A stretch of 64,000 nucleotides of DNA. Origin: Terriglobus roseus DSM 18391. Its GTDB lineage: Bacteria; Acidobacteriota; Terriglobia; Terriglobales; Acidobacteriaceae. Shown piece after piece: positions 17,450 through 26,182 of the stretch. Each line of letters opens with the position of its first letter. The first letter of the stretch is position 1. The stretch lies in contig NC_018014.1 in NCBI RefSeq assembly GCF_000265425.1, positions 1,426,001-1,490,000 of the forward strand, read 5' to 3'. The position numbers and the translations under genes are program-made. Under the pieces are notes generated by a model. The model worked only from the letters and a program-made list of their open reading frames with translations, searched no databases and was not told where the DNA came from.

Positions 17450-19339
17450 TTATTCCACGGTGACGCTCTTGGCCAGGTTTCGCGGCTGGTCCACATCGCA
17501 ACCCTTCTCAACCGCGATGAAGTAAGCGAGTAGTTGCAGCGGCACCGTTTCCAGGATGGGAAGGAGAGCTTCAGAAGCCCGCGGGATCGTGATCGTATGC
17601 TCTACGAGCGATGACACAGCCGTGTCCCCTTCCACAACGATCGCGATCACCCGTCCGCCTCTTGCAGTGACCTCCTGGATGTTGCTCAAGGTCTTCTCGT
17701 ACTTCAAGACACTATCGGGATCATCCCCATCCTTGGTCGCAAGACAGACCACGGGAAGCGTCTCGTCGATCAGGGCGTTGGGTCCATGCTTCATCTCACC
17801 CGCAGGATAGCCCTCAGCATGGATGTAGCTGATCTCCTTCAGCTTCAGAGCGCCTTCCAGGGCGATGGGGTAGTGAATGCCGCGGCCGAGAAAAAGCACA
17901 TCCGTTGCGTTTGAAAAGATTTTGGCCAGTCGCGCGCACACAGGGGCGGACGTGCGCAAAGCCTCTTCCATCGCCTTTGGCAGCACTTCTAACTCCCGCA
18001 AGATCGACTGGACCGCCTCTTGCGGCATGGTCTTTCGGCACTGAGCGAAATAAAGCGACAGAGTAAGCAGTGCGGCGATCTGCGCAGTGAAGGCCTTAGT
18101 GCTTGCGACACCAATCTCCGGGCCGGCATTTGTGGTGATACTGCCGCGTGCTTTGCGAGTAAGTGCGGCGTCGACAACGTTGCAGATGGAGAGTGTTGGA
18201 ATGTCCCCTGCAATCATCTCCAATTGCGCGGCGAGCGTGTCAGCCGTCTCACCAGATTGGCTGATCAATAAGCCGATGTCGCGTGAACGCATGATTGGTC
18301 TGCGGTAGCGGAACTCACTCGCATAATCCACCTCGACCGGGATGCGAACCATCCGTTCCAAGAGGAACTTGCCGACGAGTCCGGCGTGCCAGCTCGTTCC
18401 GCAGGAAGCAATAAGAATACGTTCGGCGTGAACGATCTCGTCGTGGCTCAGATCAAGGCCAGGAAGTTCGATGTGACCGGATGCCGCTGATATTCTGCCA
18501 CGGAGCGTGTCGCGCACAGCTCGCGGCTGCTCATAGATCTCCTTGAGCATGAAGTGCGCGTATCCGTTCTTCTCGGCTTGAATCGGATCCCAGGTGATGT
18601 GTTGTGGTGACCGCTTCAGAGGCTTCCCGTGGAAGTCACTGAAACTGATGCCGGATCGTGTCAGCACCGCAACATCCCCATCCTGCAGGAAAACAATATC
18701 GCGCGTGTACTGAAGGATGCCAGGGACATCGGACGCCAGGAAATACTCGCCATCCCCGAAACCAACCACCGCCGGAGGGCCACTGCGCGCAGCAACCAGC
18801 TTGCCCGGATCGTCGGTTGAGATGACACCAATCGCAAAGGCTCCAGTTAATTTCTTCACTGCTTGACTCACTGCCTTCTCAAGTGAGGGTGCTGCATCTC
18901 CGTCGTTGCGTTCGCGTAAATCGAGATACTCCTGTTCGATCAGGTGGGCGATGATCTCCGTGTCAGTCTCGGTCAGGAAGAAGTGGCCTTTTGCCTTTAA
19001 CTGGTCTTGCAATTCGCAGTAGTTTTCTACGATACCGTTGTGCACGACCACCAGGGAACCAGTGCAGTCGCGATGCGGATGAGCGTTGGTCTCCGAAGGA
19101 CGTCCGTGCGTCGCCCAACGGGTGTGTCCGATGCCATAGTCGCCCTGCAGCGGGTTCAGCGAAAGCGAACTCTCTAGGTTGCGAAGTTTGCCGGACGCGC
19201 GTCGGATAGACAGGCCGGTATCGGCACCTCCCAGCGCGATCCCCGCAGAATCGTAGCCGCGATATTCCAGGCGCCGCAGCCCGTCCATGATCACCGGCAC
19301 CGCCGGCCTTGCTCCGATGTAACCAACAATTCCACACAT
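17450..19339 (-). CDS. glmS: Glutamine--fructose-6-phosphate aminotransferase (isomerizing)
   Basis: The 629-residue enzyme makes glucosamine-6-phosphate from fructose-6-phosphate and glutamine, the first step to UDP-GlcNAc. MCGIVGYIGAR gives the N-terminal catalytic Cys2 of the class II amidotransferase domain; GIGHTRWATHG and HNGIVENY are also present. Two SIS domains follow (ILIASCGTSWHAG, SQSGETADTLAAQ, STKAFTAQ, LGRGIHYPIALEGALKLKEISYIHAEGYPAGEMKHGP), and the C-terminus ends DQPRNLAKSVTVE as usual. It lies 61 bp downstream of the epimerase gene on the same strand, so it may belong to the EPS regulon. No glmS ribozyme is visible in the short leader. Confidence 0.96.
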   Translation of the reverse strand: MCGIVGYIGARPAVPVIMDGLRRLEYRGYDSAGIALGGADTGLSIRRASGKLRNLESSLSLNPLQGDYGIGHTRWATHGRPSETNAHPHRDCTGSLVVVHNGIVENYCELQDQLKAKGHFFLTETDTEIIAHLIEQEYLDLRERNDGDAAPSLEKAVSQAVKKLTGAFAIGVISTDDPGKLVAARSGPPAVVGFGDGEYFLASDVPGILQYTRDIVFLQDGDVAVLTRSGISFSDFHGKPLKRSPQHITWDPIQAEKNGYAHFMLKEIYEQPRAVRDTLRGRISAASGHIELPGLDLSHDEIVHAERILIASCGTSWHAGLVGKFLLERMVRIPVEVDYASEFRYRRPIMRSRDIGLLISQSGETADTLAAQLEMIAGDIPTLSICNVVDAALTRKARGSITTNAGPEIGVASTKAFTAQIAALLTLSLYFAQCRKTMPQEAVQSILRELEVLPKAMEEALRTSAPVCARLAKIFSNATDVLFLGRGIHYPIALEGALKLKEISYIHAEGYPAGEMKHGPNALIDETLPVVCLATKDGDDPDSVLKYEKTLSNIQEVTARGGRVIAIVVEGDTAVSSLVEHTITIPRASEALLPILETVPLQLLAYFIAVEKGCDVDQPRNLAKSVTVE

Positions 19340-19400
19340 ATCCTGTCGTCCCTTCTAAGCGCGGCGAGAATGGCAGTTCGTTCGACATAAAGACAATGTT

Positions 19401-20357
19401 CTAAGACACCGCAAGGAGCTCATTGGTGAGAAACCATTGAACGGTTCTCGCAATGCCATCAGCGAAGCTCGCCAGTGGGACATAACTCAGCATTTGCATA
19501 CTGCGCGTCAGATCCGCCTCAGAGTGCTGGATATCGCCCACTCTTGGTGCGGTGTAGCGTGGGCCGTGAGGAAAACACAAATGCCGCGCCAGCAGATCGT
19601 AGGTTTGATTGAGCGTGTAACTCCTGCCGCCGCCAACGTTGAAGACCTGCCCCGACACATCGCATGCTGGCGCGCCGCAAGCAAGCAGGTTCGCAGATAC
19701 GACATTGTCGATATACGTAAAGTCGCGGCTCTGGCTGCCATCGCCAAAGATGAGGGGCGTCTCCCCTTTAAGCATCATCGAGATGAACTTGGCGATCGCG
19801 CCTGAATAGGGGGAGTCAGCACCCTGCCGTGGTCCGAAGACATTGAAGTATCGAAGGCACACACCTTCCATCCCGTAGACCCGCGAGAAGCTCCGCACAA
19901 GATGCTCGCCCGAAAGTTTCTGCGCGGCATACGGCGAAAGCGGATCCGGCAACATATCCTCGCATTTGGCCTGTTGAGACTTATTGCCGTAAGCAGAAGA
20001 AGACGCTGCATACACCACGCGAGAGACACGCGCATCTCGTGCTGCGATCAGAACGCTCAGCGTTCCATTCACATTCGAAGCGTGAGTGAGTTGCGGATCG
20101 TCAATCGAGCGTTGCACCGACGCCAACGCTGCTTGGTGCAGCAGAAAGTCAGCACCAATGCAACATTTGCGTAAACGGTCTGTTTCGTTGACATCCATGA
20201 TGTGAAGATCAATCTCGCGGATAATCCCGTCGAGGTTGCGGATGTCACCGCCTGACAGGTTATCGACACCGGTAACGTCATGGCCCTGCCGCAGAAGTTC
20301 GTGAGCAAGAGACGATCCGATAAATCCGGCTATGCCAGTAATTAGGTAACGTGCCAT
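19401..20357 (-). CDS. NAD-dependent sugar-nucleotide epimerase (WbpP-like UDP-GlcNAc/UDP-Glc 4-epimerase family)
   Basis: This 318-residue extended SDR has the NAD motif GIAGFIGS at about 8-15. The catalytic set is SSSAYG, then Y143-x3-K147 in SPYAAQK, followed by RYFNVFGPRQGADSPYSGAIAKF and DGSQSRDFTYIDNV. The segment SAYGNKSQQAKCEDMLPDPLSPYA is reminiscent of WbpP-type 4-epimerases that convert UDP-GlcNAc to UDP-GalNAc, but substrate cannot be settled from motifs. A strong sigma-54 promoter lies 44 bp upstream (20401-20417), and glmS follows. AGGAG sits about 10 nt before the ATG. It likely supplies a hexosamine or its 4-epimer for the polysaccharide. Confidence 0.85.
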   Translation of the reverse strand: MARYLITGIAGFIGSSLAHELLRQGHDVTGVDNLSGGDIRNLDGIIREIDLHIMDVNETDRLRKCCIGADFLLHQAALASVQRSIDDPQLTHASNVNGTLSVLIAARDARVSRVVYAASSSAYGNKSQQAKCEDMLPDPLSPYAAQKLSGEHLVRSFSRVYGMEGVCLRYFNVFGPRQGADSPYSGAIAKFISMMLKGETPLIFGDGSQSRDFTYIDNVVSANLLACGAPACDVSGQVFNVGGGRSYTLNQTYDLLARHLCFPHGPRYTAPRVGDIQHSEADLTRSMQMLSYVPLASFADGIARTVQWFLTNELLAVS

Positions 20358-20400
20358 CAGCGCATGCTCCTGAGCTTGCTAAGTGCTTTAGTCAGTGCGG

Positions 20401-20417
20401 AGCATTTGTCGTGCCAA
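20401..20417 (-). promoter_or_regulatory. Sigma-54 promoter for epimerase-glmS
   Basis: The minus strand reads TTGGCACGACAAATGCT, matching the -24/-12 consensus (YTGGCACGRNNNTTGCW) at all but one defined base, with exact GG-N10-GC spacing. The predicted start of transcription, near 20390, leaves a leader of about 33 nt to the ATG at 20357. Confidence 0.8.
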
Positions 20418-20644
20418 TAGAGCAATCGTTGGCAGGTGGCTGTTTTCGGGCCTCAGGATCATTGCGAGCTTCCGTCCCCAGCAGCATTGGGGCGTAGGAG
20501 CCTATCAAGAAACGCCACATCCTGACGCCAATCGCGATGCAGAAAGTGTGCAATCCATTGCATCGTTCGCGCCTGAGATCACGCGTACTCGGTCGATGAA
20601 TCGTCATAAGCCCACGCCAGGGCCTGAAAGGGCCACTCCGAGGT

Positions 20645-20661
20645 GTGGTCGCGAACGTGCA
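20645..20661 (+). promoter_or_regulatory. Weak candidate sigma-54 promoter for aminotransferase-sugar transferase
   Basis: GTGGTCGCGAACGTGCA keeps GG-N10-GC and the TGCA end, but has a poor -24 box. It would start transcription near 20672, 44 nt before the ATG at 20716. It is listed because the other EPS units each have such a site; on its own it would be unconvincing. Confidence 0.3.
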
Positions 20662-20715
20662 AAACAAGATACAAACTGTGCCGCTGCGACTGCAATGGCC
20701 AGATGGAGGAGATGG

Positions 20716-21864
20716 ATGCAGATTGTGAAAATGCTTAACCTCGAGCGTCAATACGCTTCTTTGCGGCCTGAGATTGACGCGGCAATCGGACAGGTGCTCG
20801 CCCGGCAGAACTTCATCCTGGGGGATGAGGTAGCCACGTTGGAGCAAGAGATCGCGATGTATTGCCGGACGGGGTATGGCGTCGGCGTGGCCTCTGGAAC
20901 GGACGCATTGCTACTCTCGCTGAAGGCAGCAGGAGTGGGGCCCGGGGATGAAGTCATTGTGCCGGCGTTCACCTTCGTCGCGACTGCGGACACGGTTAGT
21001 CTCCTGGGAGCAACGCCAGTCTTCGCCGATATCGATCCAGCAAGCTACACCATGGACGTGACCACCCTCGAAGCGCTTGTAACGCCAGCGACCAAGGCGA
21101 TCATTGCAGTCCATCTCTACGGACAGGCCGCTGATATCTTTCCCATTGCAACGCTCGCGAAAAAGTATGGACTTGCCCTGCTCGGCGATACGGCCCAGGC
21201 TCTGGGGGCGACCTACGCCGGCGAGCCCGTCTGTTCCTACGGCGACTTCGGCTGCTTATCCTTCTTCCCAAGCAAGAATCTCGGTGCATACGGTGACGGT
21301 GGCATGATCGTCACGGCCAGTGCTGAAGTTGCGTCATCGTTAAAGATGCTGCGAGCACACGGAAGCCGCAAGAAATATCGCAGTGAGACCTTGGGCTGGA
21401 ACAGCCGGCTCGATGAAATTCAGGCGGCTATCCTTCGCGTCAAGCTCCCGTATCTTGACCAGTGGAACCGCGCCCGCAGAGAACACGCTGTCCGCTATAG
21501 CGATGCGTTGGGGCAGCTGGATGAGGTAGTCCTTCCGATCGTCGCGCCACGGTGCTCGCATGTGTTTCACCAATACACCATCCGCGTTCCAGAGCGCGAC
21601 CGTGTGCAGGCGGCCTTAAAGGAGTTAGGCGTCGAATCGGCGGTGCATTATCCGATCCCTCTTCATTTGCAGCCGATGTATCGGTCGCTCGGTTACCAGC
21701 AGGGATCGTTACCAGAGGCGGAGAAGGCCGCTCGCGAAGTTCTTTCGCTGCCGATTTATCCGGATCTTGAGGAGTCTGAGGTCAATCGCGTTGTCAGGGC
21801 GGTCAAGCAGGCTCTGCTCAGCACGTCCGCGCGATCCAGGGTCGCGCTCTCCGGGGTGGCATGA
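20716..21864 (+). CDS. DegT/DnrJ/EryC1/StrS family sugar-nucleotide aminotransferase (WbpE-like)
   Basis: This 382-residue PLP enzyme transfers an amino group to a keto-sugar nucleotide. Motifs are NFILGDEVATLE, GVASGTDALLLSLKA, DEVIVPAFTFVATADTV, GDTAQALGA (Asp168 binding the pyridine nitrogen) and SFFPSKNLGAYGDGG with Schiff-base Lys187. The C-terminal HYPIPLHLQPMYRSLGY is typical of the 3-amino/4-amino sugar aminotransferases. The ATG at 20716 was chosen because GGAGG lies 6 nt upstream and MLNLERQY begins the family homology. In context with the dehydrogenase, Gfo/Idh, acetyltransferase and 2-epimerase genes at 51-56 kb, it best fits the WbpE step (3-amination) of UDP-ManNAc3NAcA synthesis; that role is inferred. 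Confidence 0.88.
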   Translation: MQIVKMLNLERQYASLRPEIDAAIGQVLARQNFILGDEVATLEQEIAMYCRTGYGVGVASGTDALLLSLKAAGVGPGDEVIVPAFTFVATADTVSLLGATPVFADIDPASYTMDVTTLEALVTPATKAIIAVHLYGQAADIFPIATLAKKYGLALLGDTAQALGATYAGEPVCSYGDFGCLSFFPSKNLGAYGDGGMIVTASAEVASSLKMLRAHGSRKKYRSETLGWNSRLDEIQAAILRVKLPYLDQWNRARREHAVRYSDALGQLDEVVLPIVAPRCSHVFHQYTIRVPERDRVQAALKELGVESAVHYPIPLHLQPMYRSLGYQQGSLPEAEKAAREVLSLPIYPDLEESEVNRVVRAVKQALLSTSARSRVALSGVA

Positions 21865-21865
21865 G

Positions 21866-23203
21866 ATGACGATCAGCGGAAAGGCATTGCCGCCACGCGC
21901 GGCGCTGTTGCTATCCCTTGATTTCGTGATGCTGGTCCTTGTCGCGCCGATGCTGTTCGTCCTCTCCTCCATCGCGATCGATCAGGAACGGCCGACGGGC
22001 AGTCTGCTGATGAGTCTCGGGCGCCTTATGGCTGTCGGGTTCCTCTGTCAGGTCATCTTTTATTACCACGAGCTCTACAACCTGCAGGTGATCCGCGTAC
22101 GACGGGAGACGATGGCGCAGACGTTCAATGCCTTCGGGATGCTGTTTTTCCTCTTAGCGATGGTGTCCATAGCATCGCCCATGGCAACACCGGTGTTATC
22201 GCGCGCAGTGTTGTTCGCAGCTCTGATTGCCACCGTCACAATCATTGCAAGATTCTGGGCGTTGCCGCGCCGCCGTGAACAGGTGCTTGTTGTGGGGAGT
22301 GGAGAAGACGCGTCGGAATTGCAGGCGGTAATCTTTTGCAGTCCTGAGTGGAATATGGAAGTGTCGCGCATTGTTCTTCCGGCCGACCTCCAGTTCCTTT
22401 TGAACGACATGAATAGCTCGGAACACTTCGATCGCGTAATTGTCACGAATGTGCAGGCACAGTCACCGGCGAATCTGGCGTTACTGCTGGATCTGAAGAT
22501 GGCTGGACGAGCGATTGAGGATGCACAATCGTTCTTTGAACGAGCCACCGGACGTGTGCGCGTGGATGAACTGGACGCGCAATCGTGCATCTTCAGTGAT
22601 CGTTACGCGAATCGCACCGCCAAGCGTGTGATCAAGCGTGTCTTCGACTTAGTCCTTGCGAGCACGTTACTCGTCCTTTCGTCGCCTCTTATGGCGGTCA
22701 CGGCCCTTGCTTTGTTACTGCAGCGGGACGGACCAGTCTTCTACCGGCAACCCCGAACGGGGCTCTTCGGGCGCACATTCAATATCACCAAGTTTCGATC
22801 GATGGCACCGGTCAAACCTGGTGAGTTAACGGGATGGGCAGGCGAGGACACACACCGCATCACAACGTTGGGGCGTCATCTTCGGAAGTATCGCATCGAC
22901 GAACTTCCCCAACTGATTCACGTATTAAAGGGTGAAATGAGTATGGTTGGGCCGCGGCCTGAGCAGCCGCATCTTTGCACGATGCTTGAAGCGCATATCC
23001 CGTTCTATCGTCACCGTCACTCAGTTCCGCCCGGTCTTACAGGATGGGCGCAGGTCCGTTATCACTATGGCGCAACCGTCGAAGAATCAAAGCGGAAACT
23101 AGAGTATGACCTTTTCTACGTAAAGCATCTCTCGGTGTGGCTTGATTGTGCCATCGCCCTGGAAACACTGAAGGTCGTTCTTGTAGGACGCGGCGCGCTC
23201 TGA
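21866..23203 (+). CDS. Polyprenyl-phosphate sugar-1-phosphate transferase (initiating glycosyltransferase)
   Basis: The 445-residue membrane protein starts the repeat unit by transferring a sugar phosphate to undecaprenyl phosphate. About four to five N-terminal helices and a nucleotide-binding-like CoA-binding region (VLVVGSGEDASELQ) precede the catalytic bacterial sugar transferase domain: KRVFDLVLASTLLVLSSPLMA, GPVFYRQPRTGLFGRTFNITKFRSM, RKYRIDELPQLIHVLKGEMSMVGPRPE and PPGLTGWAQV. The sequence resembles the subfamily associated with PEP-CTERM/EPS loci, although no PEP-CTERM protein is visible here. ATG 21866 overlaps nothing and follows the aminotransferase stop by one base. Confidence 0.9.
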   Translation: MTISGKALPPRAALLLSLDFVMLVLVAPMLFVLSSIAIDQERPTGSLLMSLGRLMAVGFLCQVIFYYHELYNLQVIRVRRETMAQTFNAFGMLFFLLAMVSIASPMATPVLSRAVLFAALIATVTIIARFWALPRRREQVLVVGSGEDASELQAVIFCSPEWNMEVSRIVLPADLQFLLNDMNSSEHFDRVIVTNVQAQSPANLALLLDLKMAGRAIEDAQSFFERATGRVRVDELDAQSCIFSDRYANRTAKRVIKRVFDLVLASTLLVLSSPLMAVTALALLLQRDGPVFYRQPRTGLFGRTFNITKFRSMAPVKPGELTGWAGEDTHRITTLGRHLRKYRIDELPQLIHVLKGEMSMVGPRPEQPHLCTMLEAHIPFYRHRHSVPPGLTGWAQVRYHYGATVEESKRKLEYDLFYVKHLSVWLDCAIALETLKVVLVGRGAL

Positions 23204-23211
23204 CAAAAGAA

Positions 23212-23237
23212 AGGAGGGGCATCGAGATGCCCCTCCT
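23212..23237 (-). terminator. Terminator shared by convergent EPS genes
   Basis: An 11-bp perfect stem (AGGAGGGGCAT, 23212-23222, with its complement at 23227-23237) has a 4-nt loop. On the minus strand it is followed by TTTCTTTTG, so it mainly terminates the beta-helix gene at 23260. On the plus strand it may slow transcription from the sugar-transferase gene. Confidence 0.8.
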
Positions 23238-23259
23238 GCGGAAGTGATTCGTTTAAGAG

Positions 23260-25908
23260 TTATTGATACGCACCCATCGTGGGTGTCTCGCTGCGAGGCA
23301 CGCCAATGATGTCGATGGGAGAGGCCTTCGTCGTGCTACCGGATGACTTCGCTGGAGACTGTGGTTGCAATGCGAAGTTGGTCGACGAAATAAACTTTGG
23401 ATCAGAGTTCACCGGAGCGCGATCAAAGGCAGGTGCGGGCCCTGCTCCGTACCAGAGGTTGTTTGACCCACTGACATTCTGCGATCCACTTTCGATGTAG
23501 GGCTGTGCGGTGGAAGGCTGCGAACAGATGTTGTTCGTAAGCTGCATTCCAGCTCCTGCAAACACAACGCCAAAGCAGCCGTTCTGATTGCCGATCTTGT
23601 AAGCACCGGCGTCGACCACCGTGTTGTTGTAAACCTGGACCGTCCCACTCGTAGAGCCAGCCGGGTCAGAGTTGATCGCGATACCCGCTTCGTTGGCAAC
23701 ACCGTACGGGTTGCTCGCAAGCGCGGCGTGAGCCACCACGTTGTTATATACCTCGACCGTGCCCTTTGAGGGATCGACCGAAGCAAGTCCGATGCCGTCG
23801 CAATAGCTGTTCGTGATGACGTTGTCGTGGATGTGGAGGTCGTACTGATTGGCGCCGACTGTCGCGTGGAACATGATGCCGCGGCAGTAGCCCTTGAAGT
23901 TCTGTCCCACGTTGTTCCAGCCGATATCGGCATGATTCACGTTGGAAGAGAAGTAGACGGCGTGGTAGGTCTTATCAACGTTTCCACCGGTGTCATGCAC
24001 GTTATTACCGTGGAATACCCATGTCTCAGCGGGATTGGTCGTTTCTCCAAGCACGCATGCGGTACCGCCAAGGCCGCTCGGCGGAGCCGGGCAGGAGAGG
24101 CTGTTGTTGATGATACGGACGTTGCCCGCCTCCGCATCAATGGCCGAGTTCCGGCCCTGAATGCTGAGGTTTGCGATGGTGATGTACTTGCCCCATCCTT
24201 TAACGCCATTGTCAACGGAAGTACTGCCAACGTTCACCGTGCCACCAGGATAGCCGACAATGGAGAGCTGATTGGTTGGCGAGGATCCGCCAATGTCCGT
24301 CGAGATCGAAGCCCTGTATCCGCGGCCATCATCAGCACTTACATTGGTTCCGGGTTCGAGATAGATCACCGTGTTCTGCGACGGCGACTTCGAGTCATTG
24401 GATGTGACGGAGTTAAACGCCGCGCGCCATGTCTTGAAGGGCGAAGCGAAGGTGCCGGAGTTTGAGTCGCTACCGTTTGGCGACACAAAGAGGATCGTCG
24501 TCGGCGTCACAGTAAAGGGCACGCCGTTCGACGCGAGTCCGTTGGCTGTGACGACGATCTGTCCAGTGGTTGCAGAGCCGCCCAGTTGAGCAACGATTTG
24601 TGTGTCGCTCCAGGAGCAGAGGCTGCAGTTGGTCACCAGCAGACCGCCCAGGGCGACCGTGCTGTTGCCCTTCGAAGCTCCGAAGTGGCTACCAAAGATT
24701 CGAACGTAAACACCGTTTCCATTGTCGCCGCCGGAACCGCTTCCCACATTCAGATCGGTGTAATTGATGTGCGGGTAGACTGTTGATCCCGTCGAGGGAG
24801 CCTGGTTTACCGTCACGTTGATTGCACTGGTGGTGGAGTTCGCCCGCGAGTCCGAAGCCTTGATCGAAGGTTTGGAGGTACCTGCAGTGGTGGGCGTACC
24901 CGTAACGTTGCAACCGTTCAGTGTCAGGCCGGCCGGCAGGGAGCCACTCGCAAGCGAGCAGCTGTACGGGGCCGTACCGCCGCTCACACCGATGGTGCCT
25001 GTGTAATTGGATCCGGCAGTTGCTGCAACCGGGGAGGTGATCGTCAGATTGGTAACAGGGGCAGCATTCACAACCACAGGTATGGTTGCGCTGGACGTTG
25101 CAGCCGGAGAGTTGGAGTCAGACGCCTTCACAATGACGCTCGAGCTACCAGCCTTCGCCGGTGTGCCGGAGATCGTGCAGTTGTTGAGAGTCAGACCGGC
25201 AGGAAGACTTCCACTGGTAATTGAGCAGGTGTAAGGCGCTTTACCGCCAGACACTCCAATGACGCCCGTGTAGGCTTTCCCCGCAGTAGCGGAGGAGGGT
25301 GCTGAGATGGAAAGATTCGCAGGCTGTGCTGCTGCGACTGAGACCGCGAGTGCTCCGCTCTGCGCTGATGTTCCGCGAGAGTCGCGCACGGTTAGGGTGA
25401 ACGATGAGGTGACGGCGCTGGTTGGCGTTCCTGCGACACTGCAGCCAGATAGGGAGAGCCCCGGATTCAGAGAGCCCGTTGCCAACGTGCAGGTATAAGG
25501 TGCGGACCCGCCGGTAGCGCTGATTGCGGCTGAGTAGGCCTTGCCAACAGTACCTGACGGCAAGGAAGTAGTTTGCACCTGCACAGCGCTGTACTGCGAT
25601 GTCGAACGCCACCGCCACCGCCTCTGGGCAGCCAGAAGCATGGGCTCTTGGGCGTCCGGCGAGGCGGAAGCTCCCTTAGTAAAGGAACCACTTCCCGCGG
25701 GAAGACTCGTGAGAGGGGAAGAAGGCCGTTGATTGAAAGAGGCGATTTCCGAGATCGTGCCGACGTTGTTGGAGGAGGCTTCGCGAGTACTAGCCCATGC
25801 ATTTGCGTTCAGCAGGGAGAGAGTGCATCCGAAAAGCGTTAAGAGTGCGGGAGCGTGTGCCCCGACCCTTGTGAATTGTGCAAACGGTGAGCGACCTAAG
25901 ATGCGCAA
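23260..25908 (-). CDS. Secreted protein with putative Ig repeats, IPT/TIG domain and right-handed beta-helix
   Basis: This 882-residue secreted protein starts with a signal sequence and a basic RRWRWRS patch. Three similar cadherin/Ig-like (He_PIG-type) repeats at about 105-375 each carry a GGxAPYxCxxxxGSLPxGLxLxxCxxxGTP pattern. An IPT/TIG-like domain follows (about 380-475, GVYVRIFGSHFGASKG), then a parallel beta-helix (about 480-870; FVSPNGSDSNSGTFASPFKTW, repeated NNV and HDN turns). The end, SPAKSSG...PTMGAYQ, is a common close of such helices. The TTG start has AAGGAG 11 nt upstream. It shares its two C-terminal modules with the protein at 28010. A sigma-54 site lies at 26008-26024. It may bind or cut the EPS; no catalytic residues were identified. 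Confidence 0.75.
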   Translation of the reverse strand: MRILGRSPFAQFTRVGAHAPALLTLFGCTLSLLNANAWASTREASSNNVGTISEIASFNQRPSSPLTSLPAGSGSFTKGASASPDAQEPMLLAAQRRWRWRSTSQYSAVQVQTTSLPSGTVGKAYSAAISATGGSAPYTCTLATGSLNPGLSLSGCSVAGTPTSAVTSSFTLTVRDSRGTSAQSGALAVSVAAAQPANLSISAPSSATAGKAYTGVIGVSGGKAPYTCSITSGSLPAGLTLNNCTISGTPAKAGSSSVIVKASDSNSPAATSSATIPVVVNAAPVTNLTITSPVAATAGSNYTGTIGVSGGTAPYSCSLASGSLPAGLTLNGCNVTGTPTTAGTSKPSIKASDSRANSTTSAINVTVNQAPSTGSTVYPHINYTDLNVGSGSGGDNGNGVYVRIFGSHFGASKGNSTVALGGLLVTNCSLCSWSDTQIVAQLGGSATTGQIVVTANGLASNGVPFTVTPTTILFVSPNGSDSNSGTFASPFKTWRAAFNSVTSNDSKSPSQNTVIYLEPGTNVSADDGRGYRASISTDIGGSSPTNQLSIVGYPGGTVNVGSTSVDNGVKGWGKYITIANLSIQGRNSAIDAEAGNVRIINNSLSCPAPPSGLGGTACVLGETTNPAETWVFHGNNVHDTGGNVDKTYHAVYFSSNVNHADIGWNNVGQNFKGYCRGIMFHATVGANQYDLHIHDNVITNSYCDGIGLASVDPSKGTVEVYNNVVAHAALASNPYGVANEAGIAINSDPAGSTSGTVQVYNNTVVDAGAYKIGNQNGCFGVVFAGAGMQLTNNICSQPSTAQPYIESGSQNVSGSNNLWYGAGPAPAFDRAPVNSDPKFISSTNFALQPQSPAKSSGSTTKASPIDIIGVPRSETPTMGAYQ

Positions 25909-26007
25909 GGTAAATCAATCTCCTTCATCTGGGGGATGAGAGTGGTTGTGGGGCTGTGTTGCAGACTTCGTGTCTGAGTTGGCAGGTTGCAACCGTCTGC
26001 AGGCAAA

Positions 26008-26024
26008 TGCAATTCCTGACCCAA
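26008..26024 (-). promoter_or_regulatory. Candidate sigma-54 promoter for the 882-residue beta-helix gene
   Basis: The minus strand reads TTGGGTCAGGAATTGCA, with exact GG-N10-GC spacing and a perfect TTGCA -12 box, but a weaker -24 box (TGGGTC). The predicted transcript begins near 25997, about 89 nt before the TTG start. Confidence 0.55.
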
Positions 26025-26030
26025 TATCTT

Positions 26031-26062
26031 CACTTCCCGTAAGTGATTGATTCACCGTAAGT
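26031..26062. repeat. CCGTAAGT repeats between divergent EPS genes
   Basis: CCGTAAGT occurs at 26037-26044 and 26055-26062, 18 bp apart. The first lies inside CACTT-N5-AAGTG (26031-26045), an inverted repeat. The block sits between the two divergent sigma-54 sites (26008-26024 and 26132-26148), about 70-100 bp upstream of the plus-strand one, where enhancer-binding sites are expected. Confidence 0.35.
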
Positions 26063-26131
26063 CAGTAATCTCTAGTAGTAAGTTTTTCGCTACGCGTTAC
26101 GAAATTTTTTCCGTCCGCATGGTTGTTCGCT

Positions 26132-26148
26132 TTGGCACTCAAAATGCA
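26132..26148 (+). promoter_or_regulatory. Sigma-54 promoter for the acetyltransferase-glycosyltransferase operon
   Basis: TTGGCACTCAAAATGCA has a perfect TGGCAC -24 box, TGCA at -12 and exact GG-N10-GC spacing. Predicted start of transcription is near 26159, 24 nt before the ATG at 26183. Confidence 0.75.
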
Positions 26149-26182
26149 GTAACTCTCGTAGCCGTCTTCAGGTGCGATCGTG

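Larger units (their letters stand above)
20358..20715. other. 358-bp intergenic region between divergent EPS genes
   Basis: No protein gene is supported here. An in-frame upstream extension of the aminotransferase (from 20395) lacks similarity to the family. The region holds a strong minus-strand sigma-54 promoter (20401-20417), a weaker plus-strand candidate (20645-20661) and the ribosome-binding site at 20705-20709. Confidence 0.6.

Noticed and set aside
19340..19400. Possible glmS ribozyme/riboswitch in front of glmS
   Set aside because: Only 61 bp separate it from the previous gene, with no room for or trace of the ribozyme core.
20431..20450. TTGGCAGGTGGCTG sequence resembling a -24 box on the plus strand
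   Set aside because: There is no GC at the required 10-bp spacing, so it fails the sigma-54 pattern.
25979..25995. TTGGCAGGTTGCAAC, which contains both TTGGCA and TTGCA
   Set aside because: The two boxes are only a few bases apart instead of GG-N10-GC; not a promoter of this class.
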